A stretch of 64,000 bases of DNA from Pseudomonadota bacterium (GTDB lineage Bacteria; Pseudomonadota; Alphaproteobacteria; Rhizobiales; Rhizobiaceae): the NCBI GenBank assembly GCA_023457435.1, contig JAEWLS010000026.1:5676-69675 (forward strand), in the 5' to 3' direction. The position numbers and the translations under genes are program-made. The notes beneath the pieces were generated by a model. It saw nothing but the letters and a program-made list of their open reading frames with translations, was not told where the DNA came from and ran no database searches. Positions 55,003-63,701 of this stretch are shown one piece after another. How positions within the stretch are numbered: position 1 is the stretch's first letter; each line of letters begins with the position of its first letter.

Positions 55003-55913
55003 TTCGAACGGTCCCGCAAGAGTTCGGTCACCACACTTTTAGTGGAGTCCTGCCATGCCGGCATCGCCCACCCGAAAACGTCGGTAAACTTCCGGGATTC
55101 GAGACGGGAATTCGGCGGGCGCTTGACCGGCGAAGGAAACTCGCTGCTGGCGATGTCGACGACGGTCGCGAAAGGGCCATCCGCCGCGCGGCTTGCAGCA
55201 AAGATCTCCCGCGCAAAGCCGCTCCAATTCGTCTTGCCGGTGCCCCCCAGATGATAGGTTCCGAAGCAGTCATCTCGACCCTTTAAGGCGACAGACCGCG
55301 CAACGAGCAACAGACCAGCAGCAATGTCGTGCGCCGACGTGGGATTGCCCCACTGATCGGCGACGACCCGAACCTCATCCCGGTCTGCCGCCAAGCGCAA
55401 CATCGTCTTGAGGAAGTTTCGTCCGAACGCGCTATAGACCCAAGCGGTGCGGAGGATGACGTGGCGCGGGTTCGCGGCCGCGACAAGCAATTCACCTGCT
55501 AGCTTCGAACTGCCGTACACACTCACGGGACCGACGTCGTCGCGTTCGTCATAGGCGCCTTCGGGCTTCCGGCCACTGAAAACATAGTCGGTCGAGAGAT
55601 GAACGATCGGGACGGCTGCCGCGTAACAGGCAGCCGCCAGCGCCGCAGGCCCGAGAGCGTTCACCCGATACGCCAGTTCCGGCTCCGACTCGGCCTTGTC
55701 GACCTCGGTGTAGGCAGCCGCGGAGATGACTATGTCCGGTTTCGCCGAGGCGATAGCCGTTTCCGCAGATGCCACATCCGCAAGATCGAGCGTCGGACGT
55801 GCAAGGATCACGCATTCGCTGCTCGGATCCCGGGCGATCAATTCCTGCAGTGAGGACGTCACCTGGCCGGTCCGACCAGTCACCGCAATTCGGAGCTTCT
55901 CGCTGCGTCCCAT
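54999..55913 (-). CDS. rfbD: dTDP-4-dehydrorhamnose reductase
   Basis: 304-residue SDR making dTDP-L-rhamnose, the last step. RIAVTGRTGQVTSSL binds cofactor, LSTDYVFSGRKPEGAYDE and SVYGSSKLAGE give catalytic Tyr and Lys of YxxxK, and LRTAWVYSAFGRNFLKTML is a family segment. ATG at 55913 matches the family start. Part of the rhamnose set scattered through this operon with other genes in between. Confidence 0.93.
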   Translation of the reverse strand: MGRSEKLRIAVTGRTGQVTSSLQELIARDPSSECVILARPTLDLADVASAETAIASAKPDIVISAAAYTEVDKAESEPELAYRVNALGPAALAAACYAAAVPIVHLSTDYVFSGRKPEGAYDERDDVGPVSVYGSSKLAGELLVAAANPRHVILRTAWVYSAFGRNFLKTMLRLAADRDEVRVVADQWGNPTSAHDIAAGLLLVARSVALKGRDDCFGTYHLGGTGKTNWSGFAREIFAASRAADGPFATVVDIASSEFPSPVKRPPNSRLESRKFTDVFGWAMPAWQDSTKSVVTELLRDRSK

Positions 55914-55923
55914 GCTCGCCTTG

Positions 55924-57003
55924 CTATAGCTTCCGACCGACGAGGGTCGTTGCAGATGCAAGCTCCCATGTCGCTTGCTCACCCAGCCCGGAAATGTGCG
56001 CCTGGTTTCGATCACGCCAGTACCGCTGAGAGAGTATCGCTCCAACGGTCATGCCGCTCATGGCGGCGCGAGCTTCTTCCGGAAGGCCGAGAAGATACGA
56101 GCGCAGGATCCACTGCAACGAAAGAAAGGGGTGTTGGTGGTCAGCGACGAAATGCTCGAGCACCTCGATCGCCTTTCCGTAGAGCTGCTTGTGGCCTGAG
56201 CGCGTCGCATTGAAGTAGTGATCGGGATAGCCGTGCTCGGGCTGCATGAAAGGGATGCCCGAGAAGACGATGCCGCCTGGTTTCAGAACGCGCACGATCT
56301 CCTTCGCGCAGGCGAATGGATCGTCCACGTGCTCCAGGACCGCAAGGGTGATGACCATGTCGAAGCATGCGTCTTCAAACGGAAGCTTCTGCCCGAGCGA
56401 CAGGATATCCGTCGACGGGTAATCGAACACTTCGTGAAATATCACATTCGATCTATTCGCGCGCTTGAACCCGGCGCCGAAGTCCAGCGCCATGAAACCC
56501 GGATCTTTTCCACGCTCGGCGAGGAGCGCTTCCAACTCGCGCGGATAGGGATGCGCGGAGACACCGTCGCGCTTTTCCGCCAGCGAGCCGGAGAACCCGC
56601 TGGCGGGATCGAGAAGGGACATGGCAGCACAAGTCTGCTCCCCGGATTGGCCGGCCTGCAGCCTGCTCTCCAGCCAAGCCCGCTTCCGCTTCCTCGCATT
56701 TCCGGCCGCCTCGACCTCGAACGCAAGTCCGTAGACGGCTGCCATCGTCAGGCTTTCGCTCGCGGGCGCAGCGTTGACGACTTCAAGTGTCATCGACGCG
56801 CCGACGGTCGGCATTGCTGTCAAATCGACATAGGCGCGAAAGCCGGCTCCAGCGGAGCCAAGATCGGGCCGCGGCACCTGCGTCACGGTCAGGTCCATAC
56901 CGTTCAGGCGGGCGGCTACCGGGCCCTCACCGGAAATCCATCCTTCGAGCACGTCGTATGGGTGCCGCAGGCATGCGTCCGGATGACTGTCCAGGCGCAG
57001 CAC
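55924..57003 (-). CDS. SAM-dependent methyltransferase with N-terminal domain
   Basis: 359-residue protein. About 1-115 is a beta-rich domain with a segment HPYDVLEGWISGEGPVAA; then a class I methyltransferase with ALDFGAGFKRANRS (motif I), PFEDACFDMVITLAVLEHV, and RVLKPGGIVFSGIPF. A Methyltransf_11-like fold acting on a glycan is likely. GTG at 57003 follows GGCGGAG and overlaps nothing; the stop of rfbB is 3 bases before. Confidence 0.75.
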   Translation of the reverse strand: MLRLDSHPDACLRHPYDVLEGWISGEGPVAARLNGMDLTVTQVPRPDLGSAGAGFRAYVDLTAMPTVGASMTLEVVNAAPASESLTMAAVYGLAFEVEAAGNARKRKRAWLESRLQAGQSGEQTCAAMSLLDPASGFSGSLAEKRDGVSAHPYPRELEALLAERGKDPGFMALDFGAGFKRANRSNVIFHEVFDYPSTDILSLGQKLPFEDACFDMVITLAVLEHVDDPFACAKEIVRVLKPGGIVFSGIPFMQPEHGYPDHYFNATRSGHKQLYGKAIEVLEHFVADHQHPFLSLQWILRSYLLGLPEEARAAMSGMTVGAILSQRYWRDRNQAHISGLGEQATWELASATTLVGRKL

Positions 57004-57005
57004 AG

Positions 57006-58091
57006 CTACTCCGCCGCCGCCTGCGCCTGACCCAGCCGTCCGCCTTCGTACTTCTTCTCGCGGATCGGCTGCCACCACCACTCGTTCGCCAGATACCAAT
57101 CGACCGTCTTGGCGAGGCCGCTTTCGAACGTCTCGGCCGGTTTCCAGCCAAGTTCTTGCTCGATCCTGCTCGGGTCGATCGCGTACCGCCGATCGTGTCC
57201 TGGGCGATCGGTGACGAATGAGATCAAATCGCGGTACGATTTTCCGCCCGCGCGGGGGCGGCGACGGTCGAGCAGATCGCAGATGGCCTGCACGACCTGC
57301 AGATTGGTCCGCTCCGCGCGTCCGCCGATATTGTAGCTTTCGCCGACGGTGCCCTTGGTCAGGACAAGTTCCAGAGCACGAGCATGATCTTCGACATAGA
57401 GCCAGTCGCGGACATTGGCGCCCGTCCCGTACACCGGCAAAGGCTGTTCCTGCATCGCATTGAGGATCACCAGCGGGATCAGCTTTTCGGGAAAATGGAA
57501 CGGTCCGTAATTGTTCGAGCAGTTCGAGAGAACGACCGGCAGGCCGTAGGTGTGGTGCCACGCGCGGACGAGGTGGTCGGAGGCGGCCTTCGAGGCCGAG
57601 TATGGCGACGAGGGATTGTATGGCGTCGTCTCCGTGAAGATACCGCTGTCCAGCGGCAGGTCGCCAAACACCTCGTCGGTAGAGACGTGGTGGAAACGGA
57701 AACGCTGGCGGCGCCCCTTCGGCAGCTCCCTCCAATACGCCAAAGCCGCATTCAAGAGCCTGTAGGTGCCGACGACATTCGTCTCAATGAACGCTCCAGG
57801 GCCATCGATGGAGCGATCCACATGGCTCTCGGCGGCCAGGTGCATGATGCCGTCCACATCTTCCGAGCGAAGGATGTTGAGGATGGTGTGGTCGTCCCCG
57901 ATATCGGCCTGGCGGAACGTATAGTTCGGCAGGTTGTCGATACTCTTCAGCGACTCCAGGTTGCCAGCATAGGTGAGCTTGTCGACGTTGATGACACGTA
58001 TGCCGGGCATCTGCGCCAGGTGCCGACAGACAGCGGACCCGATAAATCCCGCCCCGCCCGTTACGAGGAAGTTCTGGTTCTGGTCTGACAT
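57006..58091 (-). CDS. rfbB: dTDP-glucose 4,6-dehydratase
   Basis: 361-residue extended SDR, second step of dTDP-rhamnose synthesis. Cofactor loop VTGGAGFIGS, HLAAESHVDRSIDGP, VSTDEVFGDL, and YSASKAASDH (Tyr and Lys of YxxxK) are all present; family length. ATG at 58091 follows AGGTGAG. Downstream neighbours are the methyltransferase and rfbD; cysNC lies upstream. Confidence 0.95.
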   Translation of the reverse strand: MSDQNQNFLVTGGAGFIGSAVCRHLAQMPGIRVINVDKLTYAGNLESLKSIDNLPNYTFRQADIGDDHTILNILRSEDVDGIMHLAAESHVDRSIDGPGAFIETNVVGTYRLLNAALAYWRELPKGRRQRFRFHHVSTDEVFGDLPLDSGIFTETTPYNPSSPYSASKAASDHLVRAWHHTYGLPVVLSNCSNNYGPFHFPEKLIPLVILNAMQEQPLPVYGTGANVRDWLYVEDHARALELVLTKGTVGESYNIGGRAERTNLQVVQAICDLLDRRRPRAGGKSYRDLISFVTDRPGHDRRYAIDPSRIEQELGWKPAETFESGLAKTVDWYLANEWWWQPIREKKYEGGRLGQAQAAAE

Positions 58092-58166
58092 CAGCTCACC
58101 TGCGAGTTGAATGCTCCAGCTAGCCGTGGCCTCGCCTTCGCGCAAGATATCATCCGGCTACCGTGG

Positions 58167-60062
58167 CTACTGCCCCACAAAGAGCCGATCGTAGAGTTCA
58201 TTGGCCAGTTCGTCCGGCGTACGGGTGCGCCCGTCCAAGACGATGTCGGCGTCGTCCGGGATCTCGAACGGAGAGTCGATTCCGGTGAAATTCTTGACCT
58301 CGCCGCGGCGCGCCCTTCGATAGAGCCCTTTGGGATCTCTTGCTTCACAGACTTCGATCGGCGTATCCATGAACACCTCGGAGAATGGAATATCGCCGGC
58401 AATCTCGCGCGCAAGGTGCCGCTCGGCGTTGAAGGGCGAAATGAAGGACACGAGCACGATAAGTCCGGCGTCCGCCATCAGTCTCGCTACCTCGGCCACG
58501 CGCCTGATGTTTTCAACGCGATCGCCGACCGTGAAGCCGAGATCCTTGTTCAACCCGTGTCGAACGTTGTCGCCGTCCAGGATGTAAGTGTGCTTGCCTT
58601 CAGCCGTCAGCCGTTTCTCGATGAGATTGGCTACGGTCGACTTTCCCGACCCCGACAGACCGGTGAACCATACAATCCGGGGTGTTTGCCCCTTGTTTCG
58701 AGCGCGGAGGGCCCGGTCTACTTCGAAAGACTGGTAGCTGAGGTTCTGTGCCCGGCGGAGGCCGAAATCGATCAGCCCGGCGGCTAGCGTAACGTTCGAT
58801 AGGCGGTCGATAAGCACGAAGCCGCCTGTTGCGGGGTTCGCGTCAAACGCGTCGAAGACTATGGCACGGTCTGCCGCAATCGTGACGGTGCCGATCTCGT
58901 TAAGCGACAGGTCGCGCCCCGCGGTCTTTTCCAACGTATTCACGTTGACGCGGTTCTTGATCGCGGTGAGCGTCACCGGCACATGCTGCGTGCCAATTCT
59001 CATCAGGTAGGAACGGCCGGGATGGGCGGGCTGTTCGTCCAGCCAGATGAGACGAGCCTGGATCTGCGTCGATGTTTCGGGAGGTTGCTCGGCCAAGGTC
59101 AGCATATCGCCTCGCGATACGTCGATCTCGCGATCGAGCACCAAGGTAACCGCCTCTCCCGCGACGGCGTCGGGGAGATCACCGTCCATGGTGACGATGC
59201 GGGATATGGTGGCCGTTGTGCGCGACGCCGCAACCACCACGTCCTGCCCGACCCGGACCGCGCCGCTCGCCACCGTCCCCGCGAACCCGCGAAAGTCGAG
59301 ATCCGCCCTGTTCACCCATTGCACGGGAAACCGAAACGGCAAGGTGCCGCGATCGGAGGAGACGTCCACCGTCTCCAGGTAGCGAAGAAGCGGCGGGCCG
59401 GAATACCACGGCGTATTGCCACTGAGGGTGACGATGTTGTCGCCGTCCAGCGCGGAGATCGGCACGGTCTGAAGCGAACTGAAGCCGAGACCCTGGGCAA
59501 AGCCGCGAAACTCCGCGTCGATGCCCGCAACCACCGCTGGATCGTAGCCGACGAGGTCTATCTTGTTGATCACCAGCACCCAGTGGCGCACGCCGAATTG
59601 GGACAGAATGTAGGCGTGGCGGCGGGTCTGGGTGAGAACCCCCTTGCGCGCATCGACCAGCACCAGCCCGAGATCCACGTGCGATGCGCCCGTTGCCATG
59701 TTGCGGGTGTACTGCTCGTGACCCGGCGTATCGGCGACGATGAAACGGCGTCTCTCCGTCGCAAAGAACCGGTAGGCGACGTCGATAGTAATGCCCTGCT
59801 CACGTTCCGCCGACAGCCCATCGACCAATAGCGAGAAGTCGATTCCGTCGCGGCCCGTCGTGCGGTTCTGGCTGTCTCTCCTGAGCGAGGCGAGCTGGTC
59901 GTCGAGAATGAGCTGGCTATCGAAAAGCAGACGGCCGATGAGGGTCGACTTGCCGTCGTCGACGCTGCCGCAGGTCAGAAAGCGCAGTGCCCCGATCCCG
60001 GCCTGCGCAGCGAGCCAGCCTGTAATATCCGACTCTTTTCCCTCGGCGGACGTCGTGTTCAT
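58167..60062 (-). CDS. cysNC: Bifunctional sulfate adenylyltransferase subunit 1/APS kinase
   Basis: 631-residue fusion (NodQ-like). N-terminal GTPase with G1 GSVDDGKST (residues 33-40), G3 DTPGHEQYT, G4 NKID; C-terminal APS kinase with Walker A GLSGSGKST. With CysD it makes APS and then PAPS. ATG at 60062 is preferred, having GAGG five bases upstream and a 7-base gap; ATG at 60086 would overlap cysD by 17 bases. Presence within the glycan operon suggests PAPS for the sulfotransferase at 45380 rather than cysteine synthesis. Confidence 0.95.
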   Translation of the reverse strand: MNTTSAEGKESDITGWLAAQAGIGALRFLTCGSVDDGKSTLIGRLLFDSQLILDDQLASLRRDSQNRTTGRDGIDFSLLVDGLSAEREQGITIDVAYRFFATERRRFIVADTPGHEQYTRNMATGASHVDLGLVLVDARKGVLTQTRRHAYILSQFGVRHWVLVINKIDLVGYDPAVVAGIDAEFRGFAQGLGFSSLQTVPISALDGDNIVTLSGNTPWYSGPPLLRYLETVDVSSDRGTLPFRFPVQWVNRADLDFRGFAGTVASGAVRVGQDVVVAASRTTATISRIVTMDGDLPDAVAGEAVTLVLDREIDVSRGDMLTLAEQPPETSTQIQARLIWLDEQPAHPGRSYLMRIGTQHVPVTLTAIKNRVNVNTLEKTAGRDLSLNEIGTVTIAADRAIVFDAFDANPATGGFVLIDRLSNVTLAAGLIDFGLRRAQNLSYQSFEVDRALRARNKGQTPRIVWFTGLSGSGKSTVANLIEKRLTAEGKHTYILDGDNVRHGLNKDLGFTVGDRVENIRRVAEVARLMADAGLIVLVSFISPFNAERHLAREIAGDIPFSEVFMDTPIEVCEARDPKGLYRRARRGEVKNFTGIDSPFEIPDDADIVLDGRTRTPDELANELYDRLFVGQ

Positions 60063-60069
60063 CGCCGCC

Positions 60070-60972
60070 TCAAAAGTAACCTTCATTCTTCTTCTTTTCC
60101 ATCGAGGCAGACTGATCGCTGTCGATCAGTCTGCCTTCGCGTTCCGACGTGCGGCTTGCATGCATTTCCAGAATGATATCGGACAGGGTTGCGGCACTGG
60201 ATCGTATGGCGCCGGTCAACGGGTAGCACCCAAGCGTGCGGAACCGGACGGTCTCGAGCGTCGGAACCTCGCCGGGGAGAAGCCGGAAGCGCTCGTCGTC
60301 GACCATGATGAGCGTGCCTGAGCGCTGAACAACTTGGCGCTGCTTTGCGAAGTACAGCGGCACAACCGGGATATTCTCGGCATGTATGTAGGCCCAGACG
60401 TCCAGTTCGGTCCAATTGGACAGCGGGAAGACGCGCATGCTGTCGCCCGGGCTCAGGCGCGTGTTGTACAGACGCCAGAATTCCGGGCGCTGCTTCTTCG
60501 GCTCCCACGCATGGCTTGAGCTGCGATGCGAAAAGATGCGCTCCTTCGCCCTCGACTTTTCCTCATCGCGACGCGCGCCGCCAATGGCAGCGTCGTATCG
60601 ACCTGCATTCAGGGCCTGGCGAAGCGCGGCCGTCTTCATGATATCGGTGTAGCGCGATGAACCGTGATCGAACGGGTTGATATTATCGCGCAACCCGTCG
60701 GGATTGGTGTGGACGATCAAATCGAGCCCAAGTTCCGTGGCTGTCCTGTCCCGAAACTCGATCATCTCCCGGAATTTCCAGGTCGTATCGATATGCAGAA
60801 CGGGGAACGGGATCCGGGACGGATAAAACGCCTTTCTGGCGAGGTGAAGCAGGACGCTCGAATCCTTGCCGATCGAGTACATGAGCACCGGCCTCTCGAA
60901 CGAGGCAGCGACCTCACGCAGAATCTCGATGCTTTCGGCCTCGAGCGCCCGCAAATTCGACAACGCTCTCAA
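60070..60972 (-). CDS. cysD: Sulfate adenylyltransferase subunit 2
   Basis: 300-residue catalytic subunit (NodP-like) of the N-type ATP pyrophosphatase family. PP-loop SIGKDSSVLLHLARKAF and FPVLHIDTTWKFREM, ERIFSHRSSSHAW, and PLSNWTELDVW are diagnostic. The C-terminal DSDQSASMEKKKNEGYF is the typical end. Only TTG starts are available (60972 or 60963). Forms ATP sulfurylase with CysNC immediately downstream. Confidence 0.95.
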   Translation of the reverse strand: MRALSNLRALEAESIEILREVAASFERPVLMYSIGKDSSVLLHLARKAFYPSRIPFPVLHIDTTWKFREMIEFRDRTATELGLDLIVHTNPDGLRDNINPFDHGSSRYTDIMKTAALRQALNAGRYDAAIGGARRDEEKSRAKERIFSHRSSSHAWEPKKQRPEFWRLYNTRLSPGDSMRVFPLSNWTELDVWAYIHAENIPVVPLYFAKQRQVVQRSGTLIMVDDERFRLLPGEVPTLETVRFRTLGCYPLTGAIRSSAATLSDIILEMHASRTSEREGRLIDSDQSASMEKKKNEGYF

Positions 60973-61086
60973 ATTCGTTCCCGCATCCTGGAAGCCGATC
61001 CACGGCTAATTCGCAACGGCCGAAGTAACAAAGACCTGGCGCCGCTCATGTCGTGAGGCGACACCGACGCGCCGCACAAGGCCGGT

Positions 61087-61638
61087 TCAATCAAAGAGCT
61101 GAGCGGCGCGAACAGCCGGCGCCGCGGCATCCTTCGCCGACAGACCATCGCTACGCGGCGCCTCCGGCCACTCGATGCCGATGTCTGGATCGTCGAAGCG
61201 TATGGACCGGTCATAGTCTGGCTCATAGAGCTCCGAAACCTTGTAGACGACCTCCGTATGGTCCTCGAGCGTAATGAAGCCGTGCGCGAATCCCTTCGGG
61301 ACTAGCAGCTGGTTCCACTTCTCAGCTGACAGTTCGACCCCAACCCAGCGGAGGAAGGTGGGCGAGCCTCTGCGGATATCTACCGCGACATCGTAAATCC
61401 GGCCTCTGACGACACGTACCAGCTTGTCCTGCGCCTTCGGCGGCAGCTGATAGTGTAGCCCTCGCAGAACGCCGCGGGCGGCCGAGTAAGACTGGTTGTC
61501 CTGCACGAAATCGATATCGATGCCCGCAGCGTCGAACGTCGCCTTGTTCCAAGTTTCGGAAAAGAAGCCACGCTCGTCTCCGAACTTCCTGGGCCGGAAC
61601 TCGACGACCTCGGGTATCGCAGTCGGGAAAAAGCTCAT
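61087..61638 (-). CDS. rfbC: dTDP-4-dehydrorhamnose 3,5-epimerase
   Basis: 183-residue cupin epimerase. FRPRKFGDERGFFSETW, FVQDNQSYSAARGVLRGLHYQ with catalytic His in GLHYQ, and VPKGFAHGFITLEDHTEV are conserved. ATG at 61638 overlaps the rfbA stop by 4 bases, so they are coupled. A gap of 114 bases then precedes cysD. Confidence 0.95.
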   Translation of the reverse strand: MSFFPTAIPEVVEFRPRKFGDERGFFSETWNKATFDAAGIDIDFVQDNQSYSAARGVLRGLHYQLPPKAQDKLVRVVRGRIYDVAVDIRRGSPTFLRWVGVELSAEKWNQLLVPKGFAHGFITLEDHTEVVYKVSELYEPDYDRSIRFDDPDIGIEWPEAPRSDGLSAKDAAAPAVRAAQLFD

Positions 61639-62516
61639 GCGTCCGCAACCTCGTGGACGCGGCGGCGGAGGTAGGCGGCATACTCGGTCTTGCCGAGCTT
61701 GTCGGCCCGAGCGAGCGCCGCAGCAGGCGAAAGCCAGCCGAGCTCCAAACCGATTTCCTCCGGACAGGCGATCTTGACGCCCTGGCGATGCTCGATGGTG
61801 CGGACAAAGGACGACGCCTCGTGCAGGCTGTCGTGAGTGCCCGTGTCCAGCCATGCGAAGCCGCGGCCAAGCTGCTGCACCGAGAGGTCGCCGCGCTCGA
61901 GGTAGATGTTGTTGACGGTGGTGATCTCGAGCTCGCCGCGCGCCGACGGCTTGATCGATCGCGCGATGTCCACGACGTCATTGTCGTAGAAGTAGAGCCC
62001 GGTAACCGCCCAGTTCGATCTCGGCTTCGCAGGCTTCTCCTCGATCGAGCGGGCGATGCCGGTCACCTTGTCGAACTCGACGACGCCGTAACGCTCCGGA
62101 TCATCGACATGGTAGGCGAACACAGTGGCGCCCTTGCCGCGGGCAGCAGCCGCCTTGCAGTGCGCCGAAAGGCCCTCGCCGTAGAAGATGTTGTCGCCCA
62201 GTATCATCGCAACGCTGTCGTCGCCGATGAAATCCTTGCCGATGATGAAGGCCTCCGCGAGGCCGTTCGGCTGCGGCTGCTCCGCATAGGAGAGGTCGAG
62301 ACCGAAGTCGGAGCCGTCGCCCAGAAGCTCGCGGAAAACGACGAGGTCGCGTGGCGTCGAGATGATCAGGATCTCGCGGATCCCGGCGAGCATGAGAACG
62401 CTCAGCGGATAGTAGATCATCGGCTTGTCGTAGACCGGGAGGATCTGCTTCGAGATCGCCAAGGTGAGCGGGAACAGGCGCGAGCCGCTACCGCCAGCAA
62501 GGACAATGCCTTTCAA
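61635..62516 (-). CDS. rfbA: Glucose-1-phosphate thymidylyltransferase
   Basis: 293-residue nucleotidyltransferase, the first step of dTDP-rhamnose synthesis. KGIVLAGGSGSRLFPLT and KQILPVYDKPMIYYPLS, and SAHCK with EKPAKPRSNWAVTGLYFYD are diagnostic. TTG at 62516 is chosen since it gives the family start and a GGGGG ribosome site lies 5 bases upstream; a TTG at 62528 is possible. First gene of the long minus-strand operon to 44196. Confidence 0.94.
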   Translation of the reverse strand: MKGIVLAGGSGSRLFPLTLAISKQILPVYDKPMIYYPLSVLMLAGIREILIISTPRDLVVFRELLGDGSDFGLDLSYAEQPQPNGLAEAFIIGKDFIGDDSVAMILGDNIFYGEGLSAHCKAAAARGKGATVFAYHVDDPERYGVVEFDKVTGIARSIEEKPAKPRSNWAVTGLYFYDNDVVDIARSIKPSARGELEITTVNNIYLERGDLSVQQLGRGFAWLDTGTHDSLHEASSFVRTIEHRQGVKIACPEEIGLELGWLSPAAALARADKLGKTEYAAYLRRRVHEVADA

Positions 62517-62604
62517 GAGAGCCCCCAAACACGTGATCGGACCGGTCGTCAGGTGCGCCTTCTAGTCCGGGGACCTCGCAGCGCGCAACCTCGCCCGATC
62601 TATT

Positions 62605-62620
62605 GATATTTTAACACAAC
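62605..62620 (-). promoter_or_regulatory. AT-rich patch, possible promoter of the rhamnose-sulfate operon
   Basis: On the minus strand TAAAAT (62608-62613) stands in an AT-rich tract unusual here, about 95 bases before the rfbA start. No good -35 lies at 17 bases, so assignment is weak. Confidence 0.3.
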
Positions 62621-62628
62621 CGGCAGCC

Positions 62629-62662
62629 GTGAAACGCAAACCGCCGCCCCGAGGGGCGGCGG
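62629..62662 (-). terminator. Probable terminator of the RTX gene
   Basis: CCGCCGCCCC (62641-62650) and GGGGCGGCGG (62653-62662) form a 8-10 bp GC stem 26 bases after the RTX stop at 62688. The following minus-strand bases include TTTGCGTTT, a weak T-run, so termination efficiency may be moderate. Confidence 0.6.
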
Positions 62663-62687
62663 CCGGCTAAGGATCGTGCAGTCGTCT

Positions 62688-63506
62688 TTAGGCGAAGATG
62701 AAGTCGCTGGCGTCGAGCGTGCCGGCGCCGTCGAAAATGACGCGAATGGTGCTGCCGTCGTTCAAGGTTACGGTGCCCGTACCGAAACCCGTGATCGTGC
62801 CGGCACTTGCGCCCGCAAAGCCACGAAGGTCGATCTTATCGGTGCCGTCGTCGAAGTCACGGATCGTGTCTTCGCCGCTGCCATTGATGAAGCCGAACAC
62901 GTCGGCAGCAATCGCGCCGCCGACGTCGTCGCCGCGCATGTCGTCGTTACCAGCGCCACCCCAAATCGTGTCATTCCCGGCTCCGCCGTTGATCTGATCG
63001 CCGTTTGCACCGCCGAAGAGCAGGTCGTTGCCCGCTTCACCGAAGACGTTGTCATTGCCGCCGCCGGCATAGACTGTGTCGTTGTCGGCGCCACCGGCAA
63101 TCACGTCACTGCCGTTATCCGCGCCGCCGAAGATGATATCCTGACCCGCATCACCGAAAATGGCGAAGTCGTCGCCAAGGCCGCCACCGATCGTGTCGTT
63201 GCCGGCGCCGCCGAACACGACATCGCGACCCGCTCCGCCGTACACTTCGTCCGCACCGTTGCCGCCGGTTACGAAGTCATCGCCGTTGCCGCCGTAGACT
63301 TTGTCGTTGCCTTCGCCGCCATTGACGCCGCCGGTATTGTCGTTGCCGTCGCCGCCGAACAGATAGTCGTCGCCGTCGTTGCCGTTGACGTTGTCGGTTC
63401 CGCCACCGCCGAACAGCGTGTCGTTGCCGCCATTACCTGTGATGTTATCGTTGTCGGACGTTCCGGTGTAACTGTCGTTACCGTTACCGCCAGTGAAATC
63501 AGCCAT
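62688..63506 (-). CDS. RTX calcium-binding repeat protein
   Basis: 272-residue protein, made nearly entirely of RTX nonapeptides such as GGNGNDSYTG and GGAGNDTIWGGAGNDDM. After residue 200 comes a DFDDGTDKIDLRGF segment, then DASDFIFA at the end, a common C-terminal secretion region of type I cargo. No catalytic domain. Likely exported by PrsDE; it could act as an extracellular matrix or coat protein. Own promoter and terminator are predicted. Confidence 0.92.
   Translation of the reverse strand: MADFTGGNGNDSYTGTSDNDNITGNGGNDTLFGGGGTDNVNGNDGDDYLFGGDGNDNTGGVNGGEGNDKVYGGNGDDFVTGGNGADEVYGGAGRDVVFGGAGNDTIGGGLGDDFAIFGDAGQDIIFGGADNGSDVIAGGADNDTVYAGGGNDNVFGEAGNDLLFGGANGDQINGGAGNDTIWGGAGNDDMRGDDVGGAIAADVFGFINGSGEDTIRDFDDGTDKIDLRGFAGASAGTITGFGTGTVTLNDGSTIRVIFDGAGTLDASDFIFA
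62906..63491 (-). repeat. RTX nonapeptide-coding tandem repeat
   Basis: Imperfect 27-base units within the 62688-63506 gene that encode GGxGxDxhx. Approximate limits. The motif also recurs in the adjoining gene at 63702. Confidence 0.75.
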
Positions 63507-63560
63507 GACACCGCACCTTTGCGAAGAGAGGAAGACCCGTTACCCTCGGAGCCCCGCGCA

Positions 63561-63590
63561 ATTGTTAAGAGGAAGTTTACGTGGGGTCAA
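63561..63590 (-). promoter_or_regulatory. Candidate promoter of the RTX gene
   Basis: TTGACC (63585-63590, minus strand) and AACAAT (63561-63566) are spaced by 18 bases. A leader of about 50 bases would end with AAGGTG before the ATG at 63506. Both boxes are imperfect. Confidence 0.35.
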
Positions 63591-63701
63591 TCCGATCAGG
63601 TTTCGATTCGGTGTCGCGTCAACATCACTTATTGTCACAGATGAAACAGAGGCTCCCCGGCTTTTCCGAACACGAATTTATTCAACGATTGTAGGAGCTT
63701 C

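Noticed and set aside
62676..63644. Plus-strand frame opposite the RTX gene, rich in Val and Ala
   Set aside because: The frame exists because the 27-base RTX repeats lack stops in the antisense; it has no independent signals.
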